Counted from the stretch's first letter, positions 25,712-36,626 are shown. The stretch: 64,000 nt of DNA from Marinobacter sp. JH2 (GCF_004353225.1 NZ_CP037934.1:744001-808000), one strand, 5' to 3'. The notes: a model not told the origin generated them from the letters alone. Made by a program: numbers and translations.

Positions 25712-26409
25712 GAATGCTCCGCAGAGTTGAATTCACCCGCAATGACTTCGGGGCGCTGCGTTTTAGGAGCGCCTGGTGAGCCTTCCTTCAAGCGCTCCCG
25801 AATGTCTTGTCGGTGTTTCCGGAAGTAGATCAGCGATTTTTGAACGGCTTTCACGATAGCCCGGGGCGTGATGGTGGCACCGGTGAACTGATCGAAGACG
25901 CCGCCATTCTTTTTGACGTTCCAGAGTTTTGGGCGCGGATTTTTGAGGGAGCGCCCTTCGAAGTTGTAAACCCAGTCTGATTTGCGAGTTTCTATCCGGT
26001 CACCAAGCCCCGGTGTTTCCCGGTGATTGGTGACCCGAACGCCCAAAACTTCGCCATTCATATCAATGCCAACCAGTAAGCGGATATCCCCCGAGTAACC
26101 ATCCGGAGCCGTCGTGGGCATGATAATCCCGACCGGCTGACCGTCGCGCCGGGCGACCCATACAAATACAGGTTCCTGATTGGGTTGCTGGGCACTGGAT
26201 GGTAGCGCTACCACATCCTTAAGTAAGTCGTTATCGTGCTGGTTTTCCGGGATGATTTCGAACAGTGCTTTGGCTTCTGCGCGTTCAGCTTGTTCGATAA
26301 TCCGGTCTTTAGTAATGCCTTGGGTCAGCGCGATGGTCCCACCTGTAATGACGGCAAACAGTCCCAAGCCGGTAGCGCTTCGGCGAATGGAGGTCATCAT
26401 TGCATTCAT
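25708..26409 (-). CDS. rnfG: Rnf/Rsx electron transport complex subunit G
   Basis: Periplasmic-facing flavoprotein subunit with one N-terminal membrane helix ([18 protein letters not shown]). The covalent FMN attachment motif TGAT lies at residues 176-179 in [15 protein letters not shown], with Thr179 the expected phosphoester site. The 233-residue length is normal. Overlaps of 4 nt with both rnfD and rnfE indicate tight coupling. Confidence 0.96.
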   Translation of the reverse strand: MNAMMTSIRRSATGLGLFAVITGGTIALTQGITKDRIIEQAERAEAKALFEIIPENQHDNDLLKDVVALPSSAQQPNQEPVFVWVARRDGQPVGIIMPTTAPDGYSGDIRLLVGIDMNGEVLGVRVTNHRETPGLGDRIETRKSDWVYNFEGRSLKNPRPKLWNVKKNGGVFDQFTGATITPRAIVKAVQKSLIYFRKHRQDIRERLKEGSPGAPKTQRPEVIAGEFNSAEHS

Positions 26410-27464
26410 GACTTGGCTCCGTTCTTACTGGGCAGGCCTCTGCGTGACTTGTGGTGGCCATAGGTGCGCGGCGGTGTGTAATGATCGATAAACGGCACTG
26501 CAAAGTTCATTAAGAGCACGCTAAAGGCGACCGCATCCGGGTAGTTGCCCCAAGTTCGGATCAGATAGATCAGAATGCCGATGCAGGCACCGTAGATCAA
26601 CTTGCCTTGATGGCTAGTGGCGGCAGAAACGGGGTCCGTAGCGATGAAGAACGCACCGAGCATGGTGCCACCGGCTAATAGATGAAGTTGTAAAGGGGCG
26701 TACTGGTCGGCGTTGCTGCCAAACGCGAGGCTCATAATGCCAACGCCGGCAAGGAAGGCGACAGGAACGTGCCAGGTAATGATTTTCAAGCCGATAAGGA
26801 TCAATCCGCCGAGGAGAAAGGCTAAGTTAACCCATTCCCACCCCCGGGCGACCTGGTCACCAAAGGTAGGATGCTGAAGCACTTCAGCGGCCGTGTGCGT
26901 GGCTATTTTGTGCTTGTACTCATCCAGTGGTGTTGCCATGGTCCAGCCATCAATAGCGGTTTGGCTGGCGGAAAAAATAGTCGAGAGTGTCTCGCTAAGC
27001 CCCGGCGCGCCAGCCCAAAGGGTGGCTGGCTGGGCCCAGTTTGTTGTCATGGCCACCGGAAATGACACCAACACCAGGGCATACCCCACCATGGCTGGGT
27101 TGAACGGGTTTGAACCAAGCCCACCGTATAACTGCTTTGCCACGACAATAGCGGTAATCACGGCAACGCCCGACACCCACCAAGGTGCGAGCTGGGGAAG
27201 GGACAAACCCAGCAACAAGCCGGTTACCGCTGCGGTATTGTCACGGAGGAAAAAGCCAATCGGCTTGTTGCGCATCTTGAGAATGGCTGCTTCGGTCGAC
27301 ATGGCAAGTGCCACACACCAAATAACATTGATCAAATTACCCCAGCCAAAGAATAACGTCTGTGCGAGCAAGCCCGGAAGCACCGCCAGAATGACCCAAA
27401 GCATCACGCGAGACGTTGGGCGAGCTTTGTGGGCGTGGGGTGAAGACTGTTGGATTAATGCCAT
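26406..27464 (-). CDS. rnfD: Rnf/Rsx electron transport complex subunit D
   Basis: Polytopic membrane subunit (352 residues) related to NqrB. It is predicted to carry a covalent FMN on a Thr in the segment [10 protein letters not shown] (about residues 172-181; probably Thr178). Other conserved stretches are [17 protein letters not shown] and [18 protein letters not shown]. The N-terminus starts with a soluble segment containing HAHKARPTS. It lies 21 nt after rnfC and overlaps rnfG. Confidence 0.95.
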   Translation of the reverse strand: MALIQQSSPHAHKARPTSRVMLWVILAVLPGLLAQTLFFGWGNLINVIWCVALAMSTEAAILKMRNKPIGFFLRDNTAAVTGLLLGLSLPQLAPWWVSGVAVITAIVVAKQLYGGLGSNPFNPAMVGYALVLVSFPVAMTTNWAQPATLWAGAPGLSETLSTIFSASQTAIDGWTMATPLDEYKHKIATHTAAEVLQHPTFGDQVARGWEWVNLAFLLGGLILIGLKIITWHVPVAFLAGVGIMSLAFGSNADQYAPLQLHLLAGGTMLGAFFIATDPVSAATSHQGKLIYGACIGILIYLIRTWGNYPDAVAFSVLLMNFAVPFIDHYTPPRTYGHHKSRRGLPSKNGAKS

Positions 27465-27485
27465 GAACGATCAGCCTGAAATAAG

Positions 27486-29303
27486 TTATTCGGACGACGG
27501 AGTTTCGGGTTCAGCCGGGACATGCTTGCGAGCTTCGGCGAGTGCGTCTTTTGCACGCTTGACGCGGTCATGGTTTTTGGCAACCGCACGCTCCAGCTTG
27601 TCTACGTTATCGGCTTGTTCAGCTTTTGCTTCGTTCAGCATCCCTTGCATCGTATTCAGCTTGGCTTCGGCTTGGGTTACCTGTTTCTCCAGAGTTTCGA
27701 GGTCGGGTTGTTCCTGAACGGCTGAGGATTCCGCTTTCGTTTGTGCTGCTTTGGCCTTTTTGCGTTCCAACGCCTGTTGCACCAAGGCCGCTTTGGCTGA
27801 GCGGTCGTCAACGACCTCGCTGTCAGCGGCGGCCTGTTCGGCTTCGGCCTTCTTTTTCGCCTGCGCTTCGGCAGCCGCCTTTGCGCGTTCTTTGCGGCGC
27901 TGTTCTTTTTCTTGTTGTTCCCGTTCAAGACGCGCCTGGCGCGCTTCGAACCGCTCTCTTGCCCTGTCAGATTTGAGCTGTTCTTCGCGCTGGGTCCGAA
28001 TTTCGCCTTTGGCAAAGCGGTAGTACTGCACCAAGGGAATCGAGCTTGGGCAAACGTATGAACAGGCACCGCATTCGATACAATCGAACAGGTTAAGGTG
28101 CTCGGCTTTCTCGAACTCTTCGGCCTTCGAGTACCAGAACAACTGTTGAGGTAACAATTCCATCGGGCATGCTTCTGCACATTCGCCACAGCGAATACAG
28201 GGCTGCTCGGGGGGCGGAGCCTGCAACTCTTGTGCTGTAGCCGCGATCACACAGTTGGATGTTTTTACGATCGGAACCGAGTCGGTGGTGAGTGTGTAAC
28301 CCATCATAGGACCACCTTGCACTAACCGGTTAAGTAAATTCGTTTGCAGGCCGGCTTCGGATAGCAGCGCTCTGACCGGTGTGCCAAGCAGGGTGTCGAA
28401 GTTGCCGGCTTCCTGAACTGCGTCACCGGTGATGGTCACGATTCGTGAGATCAGCGGTTTGCCTTCAAGGATCGCGCGGGAAACTGCGACTGCTGTGCCC
28501 ACGTTTTGGCACATCACGCCAATGTCTGCAGGAATGCCACCGCTGGGCACTTCCAGGCCGGTCAGAATCTGAACTAGCTGTTTCTCACCGCCAGAAGGGT
28601 ACTTGGTCGGGATCACCGAAACTTCGATTTGGGTGCCTTGAATCGCTTCGCGCAGGGCGGCAATCGCTTCCGGCTTGTTGTCTTCGATACCAATAACGCA
28701 GCGGGATGGCCGGAGAATCCAAGCCATGACTTGCATGCCGGATACCACTTCGGCAGCGCGCTCACGCATGGTCATGTCGTCAGCGGTAATGTACGGCTCG
28801 CATTCCGCACCATTGAGAATCAGCGTTTCGACTTTACGATCACGGGGTGGTCTTAATTTGATGGTGGTCGGGAAGCCCGCGCCACCCATGCCAGATATTC
28901 CCGCGTCGCGGATCAGTTGCAGCACCTCGTCGCGATCGTGTTTCTGATAGTTTTCGACGGGATACAGGTCTGCCCATTCATCTTTGCCGTCTGGCTGCAG
29001 GATCACGCACAGATCCGACATGCCTGATGGGTGAGGAACGGGCCGCAGTTCAATAGCTTGGATGATGCCAGATGTTGGTGCGTGAACTGGCACGCCCATG
29101 CCAGCCGTTACATCGCCAATTTTCTGTCCCTTAAGAACCCGGTCGCCCTCGCTGACCATCGCCTCGGCCTGCACGCCAATATGCTGCTGTAAAGGCAAGA
29201 TCAAACGTTCAGGAATGCCCGCCGTCCGGATCGGGCGGCGGGTCGATTGAATTTTGTTTTCAGGCGGATGAATGCCGCCTGAAAAATCCCACAACTGGCT
29301 CAT
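27486..29303 (-). CDS. rnfC: Rnf/Rsx electron transport complex subunit C
   Basis: NADH-binding, iron-sulfur subunit on the cytoplasmic face of the complex, 605 residues. The N-terminal part has the NADH/FMN-binding Rossmann-like region (GMGGAGFPTTIKL, GAECEPYITADD). Two [4Fe-4S] motifs follow: C369-C372-C375-C379 and C408-C411-C414-C418. After about residue 435 comes a long, highly charged Ala/Lys/Glu/Gln-rich tail, likely coiled coil, of about 165 residues. Such tails vary in length among RnfC proteins. It abuts rnfB with a 1-nt overlap. Confidence 0.96.
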   Translation of the reverse strand: MSQLWDFSGGIHPPENKIQSTRRPIRTAGIPERLILPLQQHIGVQAEAMVSEGDRVLKGQKIGDVTAGMGVPVHAPTSGIIQAIELRPVPHPSGMSDLCVILQPDGKDEWADLYPVENYQKHDRDEVLQLIRDAGISGMGGAGFPTTIKLRPPRDRKVETLILNGAECEPYITADDMTMRERAAEVVSGMQVMAWILRPSRCVIGIEDNKPEAIAALREAIQGTQIEVSVIPTKYPSGGEKQLVQILTGLEVPSGGIPADIGVMCQNVGTAVAVSRAILEGKPLISRIVTITGDAVQEAGNFDTLLGTPVRALLSEAGLQTNLLNRLVQGGPMMGYTLTTDSVPIVKTSNCVIAATAQELQAPPPEQPCIRCGECAEACPMELLPQQLFWYSKAEEFEKAEHLNLFDCIECGACSYVCPSSIPLVQYYRFAKGEIRTQREEQLKSDRARERFEARQARLEREQQEKEQRRKERAKAAAEAQAKKKAEAEQAAADSEVVDDRSAKAALVQQALERKKAKAAQTKAESSAVQEQPDLETLEKQVTQAEAKLNTMQGMLNEAKAEQADNVDKLERAVAKNHDRVKRAKDALAEARKHVPAEPETPSSE

Positions 29304-29875
29304 CAGACAGTGGCTCCCTGGCGGTCAGTGGCGATGATGCTTGGTGCTGGCGGTGTCCAGGTACGTATATCTGCTTCAACGGTGATCATGTCGATGCAGT
29401 CTACCGGGCAGGGCTCAACGCACAGGTCGCAACCTGTACATTCGCTTTCGATCACGGTGTGCATGTGTTTGGCTGCGCCGAGAATGGCATCGACCGGGCA
29501 CGCCTGAATACATTTGGTGCAACCAATGCATTCGTCTTCCCGGATCACGGCAACGCGAACGGCTTGTTCGGCTCCGTGTTCGGCATCCAGAGGCTGAGGC
29601 TCCACATCGAGCAGGTCTGCCAGTGCTTTGATGGTACTTTCACCGCCCGGGGGGCATTTGTTGATGGCCGCGCCGTCAGCGATCGCATCGGCATAGGGGC
29701 GGCAACCCGGATAGCCACACTGGCCGCATTGAGTTTGGGGCAGAAGAGAGTCGATCTGATCGACGAGAGGATTGCCTTCAACTTTAAAACGCTCAGAGGC
29801 AAAACCGAGCAGTCCGCCAAACACCAGCGCCAGAGTAAGCAGTACGGCAACAGCAATCAGGAAGCTAATCCACAT
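29303..29875 (-). CDS. rnfB: Rnf/Rsx electron transport complex subunit B
   Basis: Multi-cluster ferredoxin-like subunit, the likely entry point for electrons from ferredoxin. The 190-residue protein has an N-terminal membrane helix (about 3-25). A 4Fe-4S domain follows with C50, C53, C58 and C74 ([16 protein letters not shown]). Two ferredoxin-type clusters then use C116/119/122/126 and C146/149/152/156. All expected cysteines are present. Confidence 0.97.
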   Translation of the reverse strand: MWISFLIAVAVLLTLALVFGGLLGFASERFKVEGNPLVDQIDSLLPQTQCGQCGYPGCRPYADAIADGAAINKCPPGGESTIKALADLLDVEPQPLDAEHGAEQAVRVAVIREDECIGCTKCIQACPVDAILGAAKHMHTVIESECTGCDLCVEPCPVDCIDMITVEADIRTWTPPAPSIIATDRQGATV

Positions 29876-29887
29876 AATGCGTGCTCC

Positions 29888-30469
29888 TTAAACCGCAACC
29901 AGGCCAGTAAAGCCCAGAAATGCCAGTGCCATGAGGCCTGCGGTGATCAGACCGATGGACGCTCCGCGAAACACGACGGGGACATCGGATACAGCAATAC
30001 GTTCACGCATCGCTGCAAACAGTACCAATACCATAGAAAAGCCAGCCGCCGCACCAAAGCCGTAAAGAACAGACTCGATAAAGTTGTTGTTCTTGTTGAT
30101 GTTCAGCAAGGCAACACCCAGTACCGCGCAATTAGTGGTGATCAATGGTAAGAAAATACCGAGAACCCGGTACAGCAAAGGGCTGGTTTTGCGCACAACC
30201 ATCTCGGTGAACTGAACCACGACGGCAATCACCAGAATGAAGGTTATGGTGCGCAAAAACGCCAGATCCAGTGGCTCCAACAAGTAGGTGTAGGCCAGAT
30301 AACTGCAAACAGACGCCAATGTCAGCACAAAGGTAGTTGCCAGCGACATGCCCATGGCGGTTTCCAATTTTCCGGAAACCCCCATGAAAGGGCATAGCCC
30401 GAGGAACTGAACCAGCACGAAGTTGTTTACCAAGATCGTACTGACCAAAATAAGCAAATACTCTGTCAT
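29888..30469 (-). CDS. rnfA: Rnf/Rsx electron transport complex subunit A
   Basis: First gene of the rnfABCDGE-nth operon; a six-helix inner-membrane subunit of 193 residues homologous to RnfE and NqrE. Conserved segments are [26 protein letters not shown] and [16 protein letters not shown], with their Cys residues expected to hold an iron-sulfur centre with RnfE. It begins 26 nt downstream of the metG stop on the same strand, so metG transcripts may read into the operon. Confidence 0.97.
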   Translation of the reverse strand: MTEYLLILVSTILVNNFVLVQFLGLCPFMGVSGKLETAMGMSLATTFVLTLASVCSYLAYTYLLEPLDLAFLRTITFILVIAVVVQFTEMVVRKTSPLLYRVLGIFLPLITTNCAVLGVALLNINKNNNFIESVLYGFGAAAGFSMVLVLFAAMRERIAVSDVPVVFRGASIGLITAGLMALAFLGFTGLVAV

Positions 30470-30494
30470 CGGGAGCGTCTCTGCCTGTTGCTGC

Positions 30495-32528
30495 TTACAT
30501 CACCCGCATGCCCGGCGTCGCGCCGGAATCGGGGGACAGAATAAAAATGTCTTTACCGCCGGGCCCTGCGGCCAGAACCATGCCTTCAGACATGCCAAAC
30601 TTCATCTTTCGTGGCTTCAGGTTTGCAACCATCACCGTTAGGCGGCCTTCGAGTTCTTCCGGTTTGTAGGCAGACTTAATACCCGCAAACACGTTGCGTT
30701 CGCCATGTCCCACGTCAAGAGTCAGTCGGAGAAGCTTGTCGGCACCTTCCACATGCTCGGCCTTGACGATTTTCACCACTCGCAGATCGACCTTCGCGAA
30801 ATCGCCGAATTCGATTTCATCCGCGATGGGTTCCAGATCAGACGCGGGCGCCTGCTGCTGGCCGGTGGCGGCGGGCATTTCTTCCTTGGAGGCGTCCAGC
30901 ATTTTCTCAACATGGGCCATATCGACACGGCTCATCAGAGGTTTGAACTTGTCGATGCCGTGATTTTCCAGCAGATTCGCCCGCTCATTCCAGGTCAGGC
31001 GATCATTCAAGAACGATGCGGAAGCCTTGGCTGTTTCTGGCAATGCCGGTGTTAGATAGGTCATCAGCAGACGGAACATGTTGATCGCATTGGTACAGAT
31101 CGCCTGCAGTTTATCGTCCTGACCTTCTTGTTTTGCAATGATCCAAGGCTGTTCGTCGTTCACGTACTGGTTGGCAATGTCGGCCAACTCCATGATCCGA
31201 CGCATCGCACGGCCAAATTCGCGGGTTTCGTAAAACTCGGCAATTTGCTCGCCAGCGTCGATGAATTCTTGCAGTTTTTCTTTCTCAGTCACTTGGCCGA
31301 GCTGACCATCGAAGTGTTTGGTGATGAAACCGGCGCTGCGGCTGGCGATATTCACCACCTTGCCAACGAGGTCAGAATTCACACGCGCTGCGAAGTCTTC
31401 AAGGTTCAAGTCCATATCATCAACGCCACCGGTAAGCTTGGCGGCGAAGTAATAGCGCAAATATTCTGGGTTTAAATGATCCAAATAGGTGCGAGCCATG
31501 ATGAAGGTGCCACGAGACTTCGACATCTTTTTACCGTTAACGGTGACAAAGCCGTGCGCCCAAACCGCGGTTGGCGTGCGGAAACCGGCATCGTGCAGCA
31601 TCGATGGCCAGAATAAAGCGTGGAAGTTGATGATGTCTTTACCAATGAAGTGATACACCTCGGCCGTGGAATCTTTCTTCCAGAAGTGTTCGAAATCGAT
31701 ACCTTCACGGTTACACAGGTTTTTGAAACTGGCGAGGTAGCCAATTGGCGCGTCCAGCCAGACATAGAAAAACTTGCCCGGTGCGTCCGGAATTTCAAAA
31801 CCGAAGTAGGGCGCATCACGGCTGATGTCCCATTCCTGAAGCCCTGCATCCAGCCATTCGGCCAGCTTGTTGGCCACTTGTGGCTGCAGAGCGCCACTGC
31901 GAGTCCACTTGCTCAGAAAATTGTGGAACTCCGGCAATTTGAAGAAGTAATGCTCAGACTCTTTCTCAACCGGCGTGGCGCCAGAAACGGCCGAGCGAGG
32001 ATTGATCAGCTCTGCGGGGGTGTAAGTAGCGCCACAGGCTTCACAGTTATCGCCGTATTGATCGTCTGTCTTGCATTTCGGGCAGGTACCCTTAATAAAA
32101 CGGTCTGCCAGAAACATCTCTTTCTCGGGATCAAAAAACTGCTTGATCTTGCGAGTCGCGATGTTGCCGTTGGCTTGAATCTGACGGTAGATGTATTCGG
32201 AGAAATATTGGTTTTCTTCCGAATGGGTTGAGTAATAATTGTCGAACTGGATGTGGAAACCAGAAAAATCTTCCTGATGCTCCTGACGAATCCGGTCAAT
32301 TAACTGCTCAGGCGTAATACCTTCACGCTCGGCACGCAGCATGATCGCGGTACCGTGGGCATCGTCGGCGCAAACGTAATAGCAGTTGTGGCCACGCATT
32401 TTCTGGTAGCGCACCCAGATATCAGTCTGAATGTATTCCAGCAGGTGCCCAAGATGGATGGGCCCGTTGGCGTAGGGCAGAGCGCTGGTAACCAGAATGT
32501 CGCGCTGTTGATTGCTCGCTTGCGTCAT
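30495..32528 (-). CDS. metG: Methionyl-tRNA synthetase
   Basis: Class I aminoacyl-tRNA synthetase that charges tRNA-Met, 677 residues. The HIGH-like motif is in [15 protein letters not shown], zinc knuckle cysteines are in [18 protein letters not shown], and KMSKS is near residue 333 ([10 protein letters not shown]). A C-terminal tRNA-binding domain (from about 575, [14 protein letters not shown]) ends the protein and mediates dimerisation. It is divergent from mrp/apbC, an arrangement I also know from other gammaproteobacteria. Confidence 0.98.
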   Translation of the reverse strand: MTQASNQQRDILVTSALPYANGPIHLGHLLEYIQTDIWVRYQKMRGHNCYYVCADDAHGTAIMLRAEREGITPEQLIDRIRQEHQEDFSGFHIQFDNYYSTHSEENQYFSEYIYRQIQANGNIATRKIKQFFDPEKEMFLADRFIKGTCPKCKTDDQYGDNCEACGATYTPAELINPRSAVSGATPVEKESEHYFFKLPEFHNFLSKWTRSGALQPQVANKLAEWLDAGLQEWDISRDAPYFGFEIPDAPGKFFYVWLDAPIGYLASFKNLCNREGIDFEHFWKKDSTAEVYHFIGKDIINFHALFWPSMLHDAGFRTPTAVWAHGFVTVNGKKMSKSRGTFIMARTYLDHLNPEYLRYYFAAKLTGGVDDMDLNLEDFAARVNSDLVGKVVNIASRSAGFITKHFDGQLGQVTEKEKLQEFIDAGEQIAEFYETREFGRAMRRIMELADIANQYVNDEQPWIIAKQEGQDDKLQAICTNAINMFRLLMTYLTPALPETAKASASFLNDRLTWNERANLLENHGIDKFKPLMSRVDMAHVEKMLDASKEEMPAATGQQQAPASDLEPIADEIEFGDFAKVDLRVVKIVKAEHVEGADKLLRLTLDVGHGERNVFAGIKSAYKPEELEGRLTVMVANLKPRKMKFGMSEGMVLAAGPGGKDIFILSPDSGATPGMRVM

Positions 32529-32706
32529 GGTGATGTCCGAACCTTATGTTGATACGGGATGGAAAGCCAAACAGGGTTTTGAAGACAATCAGAATTGATT
32601 GTTCCAGACGAAGACCCCATATGGTCAGAAACGGCCACAGATGATACCTTCCAAGCCATCAATTTTCACCTGCATTCAGGGTGATAAGCATATTCCGGAG
32701 ACCCCG

Positions 32707-33807
32707 ATGACCCAGATCACCCAAAAGGCACTCGAAGACGCCGTACGCGAATACCGTGACCCGTACTTGAACAAAGACCTGTATGAACTGGGCGCGGTGA
32801 AAAATCTGACGGCAGACGAGCAGGGAAATGTCACCTTGATGCTCGAACTGCCATACCCCTCAAAGGGAATTGCTGGCGGCTTGAAACAAATCGTCGCCAA
32901 TGCCATTGAGTTCGTTGACGGCGTAGAAAGCGCCGAAGTGCACGTGGCACAAAAAATCCACGCCTGCAAAATCAACAAAGAAATTGCCACTGTCCCTGGC
33001 GTGAAAAACATCATCGCCGTCGCCTCCGGCAAAGGCGGGGTCGGAAAATCTACCACCGCCGTCAACCTGGCATTGGCGCTACAGGCTGAAGGTGCCCGGG
33101 TAGGCATCCTCGATGCCGACATCTACGGCCCCAGCATCGGCATGATGCTTGGCGTACCGGAAGGCAAGCGCCCCGACGTGCGCGAAAACAAATACTTCGT
33201 ACCCATGCAGGCCCATGGCTTACAAGCCAACTCCATGGCCTTCGTCACCACCGACAAGACCCCCATGGCCTGGCGTGGCCCCATGGTCAGCGGTGCCGTC
33301 ATGCAACTGCTGCAACAAACCTTATGGGATGAGCTCGACTATCTCGTAGTTGATATGCCCCCGGGCACCGGCGACATCCAGCTGACCCTCGGCCAAAAAG
33401 TCCCGGTCACCGGCACCGTCATCGTCACCACCCCGCAAGACATCGCCTTGCTGGACGGTAAAAAAGGCATCGAAATGTTCCGCAAAGTGGACATCCCGGT
33501 GATCGGTGTTATCGAAAACATGAGTGTCCACATCTGCAGCAACTGCGGCCACGAAGAACACCTGTTCGGCTGCGAAGGCGGCGCACGCATCGCGGAAGAA
33601 TACGACACCACCTTGCTGGGCCAGCTGCCCCTGCACATGACCATCCGCGAACAAACCGACAGCGGTTCGCCAACCGGCGTTGCCGAGCCGGATTCTGAAG
33701 TGGCACGCCGCTACCGCGATATTGCTCGGAGGGTAGGTGCGGAGCTGTCCACTAGGGAGCGGAATCTAGGCGGAACGATTTCCAGTGTTTCGGTAGTTGA
33801 GCCATAA
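32707..33807 (+). CDS. apbC: Iron-sulfur cluster carrier Mrp/ApbC
   Basis: P-loop NTPase that binds and delivers [4Fe-4S] clusters, 366 residues. An N-terminal MIP18/DUF59-like domain (about 1-85) is followed by the deviant Walker A GKGGVGKS (108-115), switch region DADIYGPSIG and the cluster-binding CxxC (CSNCGHEEHLFG). I chose ATG 32707, which has CCGGAG about 6 nt upstream; the frame remains open to 32599 without family-like sequence. Codon third positions are clearly C-rich compared with most rightward genes in the window. Confidence 0.96.
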   Translation: MTQITQKALEDAVREYRDPYLNKDLYELGAVKNLTADEQGNVTLMLELPYPSKGIAGGLKQIVANAIEFVDGVESAEVHVAQKIHACKINKEIATVPGVKNIIAVASGKGGVGKSTTAVNLALALQAEGARVGILDADIYGPSIGMMLGVPEGKRPDVRENKYFVPMQAHGLQANSMAFVTTDKTPMAWRGPMVSGAVMQLLQQTLWDELDYLVVDMPPGTGDIQLTLGQKVPVTGTVIVTTPQDIALLDGKKGIEMFRKVDIPVIGVIENMSVHICSNCGHEEHLFGCEGGARIAEEYDTTLLGQLPLHMTIREQTDSGSPTGVAEPDSEVARRYRDIARRVGAELSTRERNLGGTISSVSVVEP

Positions 33808-33849
33808 AAACCAGAGGCTTATTGGAACAGCTTTCACCAAAGTTTGAAC

Positions 33850-33955
33850 GCGGAATCGGGCACGCCTTCCAAAAATGTCGTAGGCCATGGATGGCCGAAG
33901 AGAAGCGCACATGGATGTGCTAGTAGCGGTTTTTGGAAGGCGTGCCCGATGCCGC
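33850..33955 (+). repeat. Two-GGA-hairpin repeat, copy 3, between apbC and dcd
   Basis: Outer stem pairs 33850-33875 with 33930-33955 (21 perfect inner pairs, one mismatch, four more). The enclosed core is shared with copies at 14456 and 16414 and has mini-hairpins GGCCATGGATGGCC and GCACATGGATGTGC, both matching CANGGANG with GGA in the loop. The arm sequence (CGGGCACGCCTTCC) is unlike those of the other copies. It begins 43 nt after the apbC stop, in the same orientation. The 302-nt gap 33808-34109 otherwise holds only the candidate dcd promoter. Confidence 0.8.
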
Positions 33956-34042
33956 AGTCGCCTGAGTTAGATCTTTTGACAAGGCCGCTCTCGCAGCTGA
34001 GATCACCAAATCCAAAAGCGTGACTGATAAAAGCCCAAGCCT

Positions 34043-34071
34043 TCGACACAACCCCAAGGACAAGGTAAACT
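34043..34071 (+). promoter_or_regulatory. Candidate sigma-70 promoter for dcd
   Basis: TCGACA, 17-nt spacer, TAAACT, 38 nt before the dcd ATG. The -35 matches 5 of 6 and the -10 matches 4 of 6 consensus bases. Another TTGACA at 33976 lacks a good partner. Confidence 0.5.
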
Positions 34072-34109
34072 ACGCCCCAATTTTTCCCAGCTGGAAACGA
34101 GAATTCCCC

Positions 34110-34676
34110 ATGAGCATAAAGTCCGATAAGTGGATCCGCCGGATGTCCGAAGAGCACGGCATGATCGAACCCTTCGAAGCCGGGCAAGTTCGTGAAAACG
34201 AAAAAGGCCGCGTCATTTCCTACGGCACCTCAAGCTACGGGTACGACGTACGTTGCAGCAACGAATTCAAAATCTTCACCAACGTACACAGCGCCACCGT
34301 AGACCCGAAGAATTTCGACGAAAACAGCTTCGTCAACGTCACCAGCGACGTCTGCATCATACCGCCGAACAGCTTCGCACTGGCGCGTACCGTTGAATAC
34401 TTCCGCATCCCTAGAAGTGTGCTCACCATCTGCCTCGGCAAAAGCACCTACGCCCGTTGCGGCATCATCGTCAACGTAACCCCGCTGGAACCGGAATGGG
34501 AGGGTCAGGTGACTCTGGAGTTTTCCAACACCACCAACCTGCCAGCGAAAATTTACGCCAACGAAGGCGTCGCCCAGATGCTATTCTTCGAATCCGATGA
34601 AATGTGCGAAACCAGCTACAAAGACCGTGGCGGAAAATACCTTGGCCAGACAGGCGTGACCCTGCCGCGGACATGA
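34110..34676 (+). CDS. dcd: dCTP deaminase
   Basis: Deaminates dCTP to dUTP, the main source of dUMP for thymidylate synthesis in most Gram-negatives. From ATG 34110 it has 188 residues, the family length. Recognisable are [12 protein letters not shown] at the start, [18 protein letters not shown], and the catalytic segment [28 protein letters not shown] with the catalytic Glu in PEWEG. The upstream extension to 34020 is not family-like. The stop overlaps the DUF416 gene start (ATGA). Confidence 0.97.
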   Translation: MSIKSDKWIRRMSEEHGMIEPFEAGQVRENEKGRVISYGTSSYGYDVRCSNEFKIFTNVHSATVDPKNFDENSFVNVTSDVCIIPPNSFALARTVEYFRIPRSVLTICLGKSTYARCGIIVNVTPLEPEWEGQVTLEFSNTTNLPAKIYANEGVAQMLFFESDEMCETSYKDRGGKYLGQTGVTLPRT

Positions 34677-35272
34677 ACGCCAACCAGTTTTTGAAAGCCG
34701 TTTCACAACTGCAGGGCTGGCGCGAATGCGCCTACCTATTGGCCCTTGCCGAGCGCGCCTTCCCCAACTACGCTCTGTTCGCAGACGCAGTAGGCATGAA
34801 AAGCGGTGGCAAAATGCGCCAACTGCTTGATCTTGCTTGGGGAACCTTGCAGCTGGACACCTCTGAAGCTGCGATCCCACAATTGCTTAGCAAACTCGAA
34901 ACTCTAAGCCCGAACGTCGATGAATTCGATGCCTATGGTGTGTACCCGGCTTTCGATTTCTGTCAGTTGCTTGAGCAAGCCCTGCTGAATCGCCTGAACC
35001 CGAACAAGCACCGGGCAACCGACGCTTCGCAATTGGCCACCAAAACCGTCATGGACTTCGTTGAAATGTCGGAAGGTGAGGGTATGGACGACGACGAACT
35101 TATCCGATTGTTCGAACAGCATCCCGTGCTCAAAGAAGACAAAATCTTCCAGCGCGACACCGTGCTTGCTCTGAAGCGCCAGCGCGTGCCCAGTGAAGAC
35201 TTCATTGAAGAGTTGCGAAACGACGCGTCGAACGAAGGTGTCAGCAATCTGGGTATCTCGCTCGATACCTGA
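34673..35272 (+). CDS. DUF416 family (YjaG-like) protein
   Basis: Cytoplasmic protein of 199 residues, predicted helical and acidic, recognised as YjaG/DUF416 of unknown function. Start ATG 34673 overlaps the dcd stop as ATGA, indicating coupling. Typical segments are [21 protein letters not shown] and [14 protein letters not shown], and a C-terminal stretch with many Asp/Glu residues. No catalytic motif is visible. Confidence 0.85.
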   Translation: MNANQFLKAVSQLQGWRECAYLLALAERAFPNYALFADAVGMKSGGKMRQLLDLAWGTLQLDTSEAAIPQLLSKLETLSPNVDEFDAYGVYPAFDFCQLLEQALLNRLNPNKHRATDASQLATKTVMDFVEMSEGEGMDDDELIRLFEQHPVLKEDKIFQRDTVLALKRQRVPSEDFIEELRNDASNEGVSNLGISLDT

Positions 35273-35335
35273 TTGCCGCATCCCGCAGTAGAATTCGCCT
35301 AAACCTCCTTAATCGCTTTTGAACGGATAAGAGAC

Positions 35336-36619
35336 ATGAAACTCTCTGCTTTTGGTCGTAAGTTCACCGCCGATGCCGGCATTACTTCACTGATGGATGA
35401 CTTAGGAAATGCCATGGCATCTGGTGAAGATATGATCATGATGGGGGGTGGCAACCCCGGCCACATTCCTGAGGTTCAACAGAGAGTGCAGGAGATTCTG
35501 GCGAATATGGCCACCGATGAGAGTCAGGTGCGCCGCTTGGTGGGCGTCTACGATCCCCCTCAGGGTGAAAAACAGTTTATTGCCGCGTTGGCAGAGTTGC
35601 TGAACGAGGAGTACGGCTGGGGGCTGACGCCCGAGAACATCGCGCTCACCAATGGTAGTCAGGCAGCTTTCTTCATGCTGTTTAATATGTTCGGTGGTGA
35701 GTACGGCAACGGGCAGCGCAAGCACATCTTGCTACCGCTGGCGCCGGAATACATCGGTTATGCCGATGCGGGCATTGAGCAGGATTTGTTCCATGCCGTG
35801 CAGCCGGATATCTCGTTCACGGATGCCCACGAATTTAAATACCGCGTGGACTTCGATGCGGTTGAAGTGACCGGTGAAACGGGCGCTATCTGCGTGTCCC
35901 GTCCCACCAACCCCACGGGTAATGTCATTACGGATGAAGAGCTGGCTCGGCTGGAAGGTATGGCTCGTGAGCACGACATCCCGCTGATTGTGGATGGAGC
36001 CTACGGCACGCCTTTCCCGAGCTTGTTGTTCGTGGATGCAAAGCCCACCTGGAACGAGCAGATTATTCTTTGTCTGAGTTTGTCCAAGCTAGGGTTGCCG
36101 GCCGCTCGCACCGGTATCGTGATCGCCTCTGCGCCGGTTATCAAAGCCTTGTCCGGTATCAACGCCATCATGAATCTGGCAACCGGTAGTTTTGGTGCCA
36201 TGTTGGCAGAGCCGCTGGTTAAGTCTGGTGAAATACTGTCACTGAGCCGTGAAGTGATTTGCCCGTTCTACAAGGCGAAAATGGAAAGAGCCGTTGAGGC
36301 ATTTCGGGTGGCGATGGGTGAAGACAGTTGTCGCTGGTACATCCACAAGCCGGAAGGGGCAATGTTCCTGTGGTTGTGGTTTCCGGATTTGCCGATTTCA
36401 AGCCTGGAGTTATATCAGCGCCTGAAAGAGCGGGGCGTGTTGGTGGTGTCGGGCCATTACTTCTTCCCGGGCTTGCCGGACGATGACTGGAAACATCGCC
36501 ATGAGTGTCTGCGGGTAACCTACTCCCAGGACGATGAGCAGGTTGCAAAAGGGTTGCGCATTATCGCTGATGAAGTGAGGGCGGTGTGGGCCGAGCACGG
36601 TGTCGCGGGTCAGTCTTGA
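35336..36619 (+). CDS. avtA: Valine--pyruvate transaminase
   Basis: PLP-dependent class I/II aminotransferase, 427 residues, that transfers the amino group between valine and pyruvate/2-ketoisovalerate. The start MKLSAFGRKFTADAGITSLMDDLG and GGGNPGHIP are characteristic of AvtA. PRPTNPTGNV-like sequence (SRPTNPTGNVIT) binds substrate, and the PLP lysine is Lys251 in LSLSKLGLPAARTG. The stop codon is in the loop of a 7-bp hairpin shared with the convergent DUF3108 gene; the two genes overlap by 10 nt. Confidence 0.93.
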   Translation: MKLSAFGRKFTADAGITSLMDDLGNAMASGEDMIMMGGGNPGHIPEVQQRVQEILANMATDESQVRRLVGVYDPPQGEKQFIAALAELLNEEYGWGLTPENIALTNGSQAAFFMLFNMFGGEYGNGQRKHILLPLAPEYIGYADAGIEQDLFHAVQPDISFTDAHEFKYRVDFDAVEVTGETGAICVSRPTNPTGNVITDEELARLEGMAREHDIPLIVDGAYGTPFPSLLFVDAKPTWNEQIILCLSLSKLGLPAARTGIVIASAPVIKALSGINAIMNLATGSFGAMLAEPLVKSGEILSLSREVICPFYKAKMERAVEAFRVAMGEDSCRWYIHKPEGAMFLWLWFPDLPISSLELYQRLKERGVLVVSGHYFFPGLPDDDWKHRHECLRVTYSQDDEQVAKGLRIIADEVRAVWAEHGVAGQS

Positions 36620-36626
36620 ACCCGCG
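36604..36626 (+). terminator. Hairpin spanning the avtA/DUF3108 convergent stops
   Basis: Perfect 7-bp stem CGCGGGT/ACCCGCG with a 9-nt loop containing the avtA TGA (36617-36619); most of the stop codon of the opposing gene (36610-36612) is also in the loop. No U-tract follows on either strand. The position between convergent genes suggests a bidirectional stop signal. Confidence 0.45.

Noticed and set aside
26893..27717. Open frame of 274 codons on the + strand across rnfD/rnfC
   Set aside because: It spans the junction of two conserved minus-strand genes and has no own signals; Ser/Ala/Thr-rich antisense translation.
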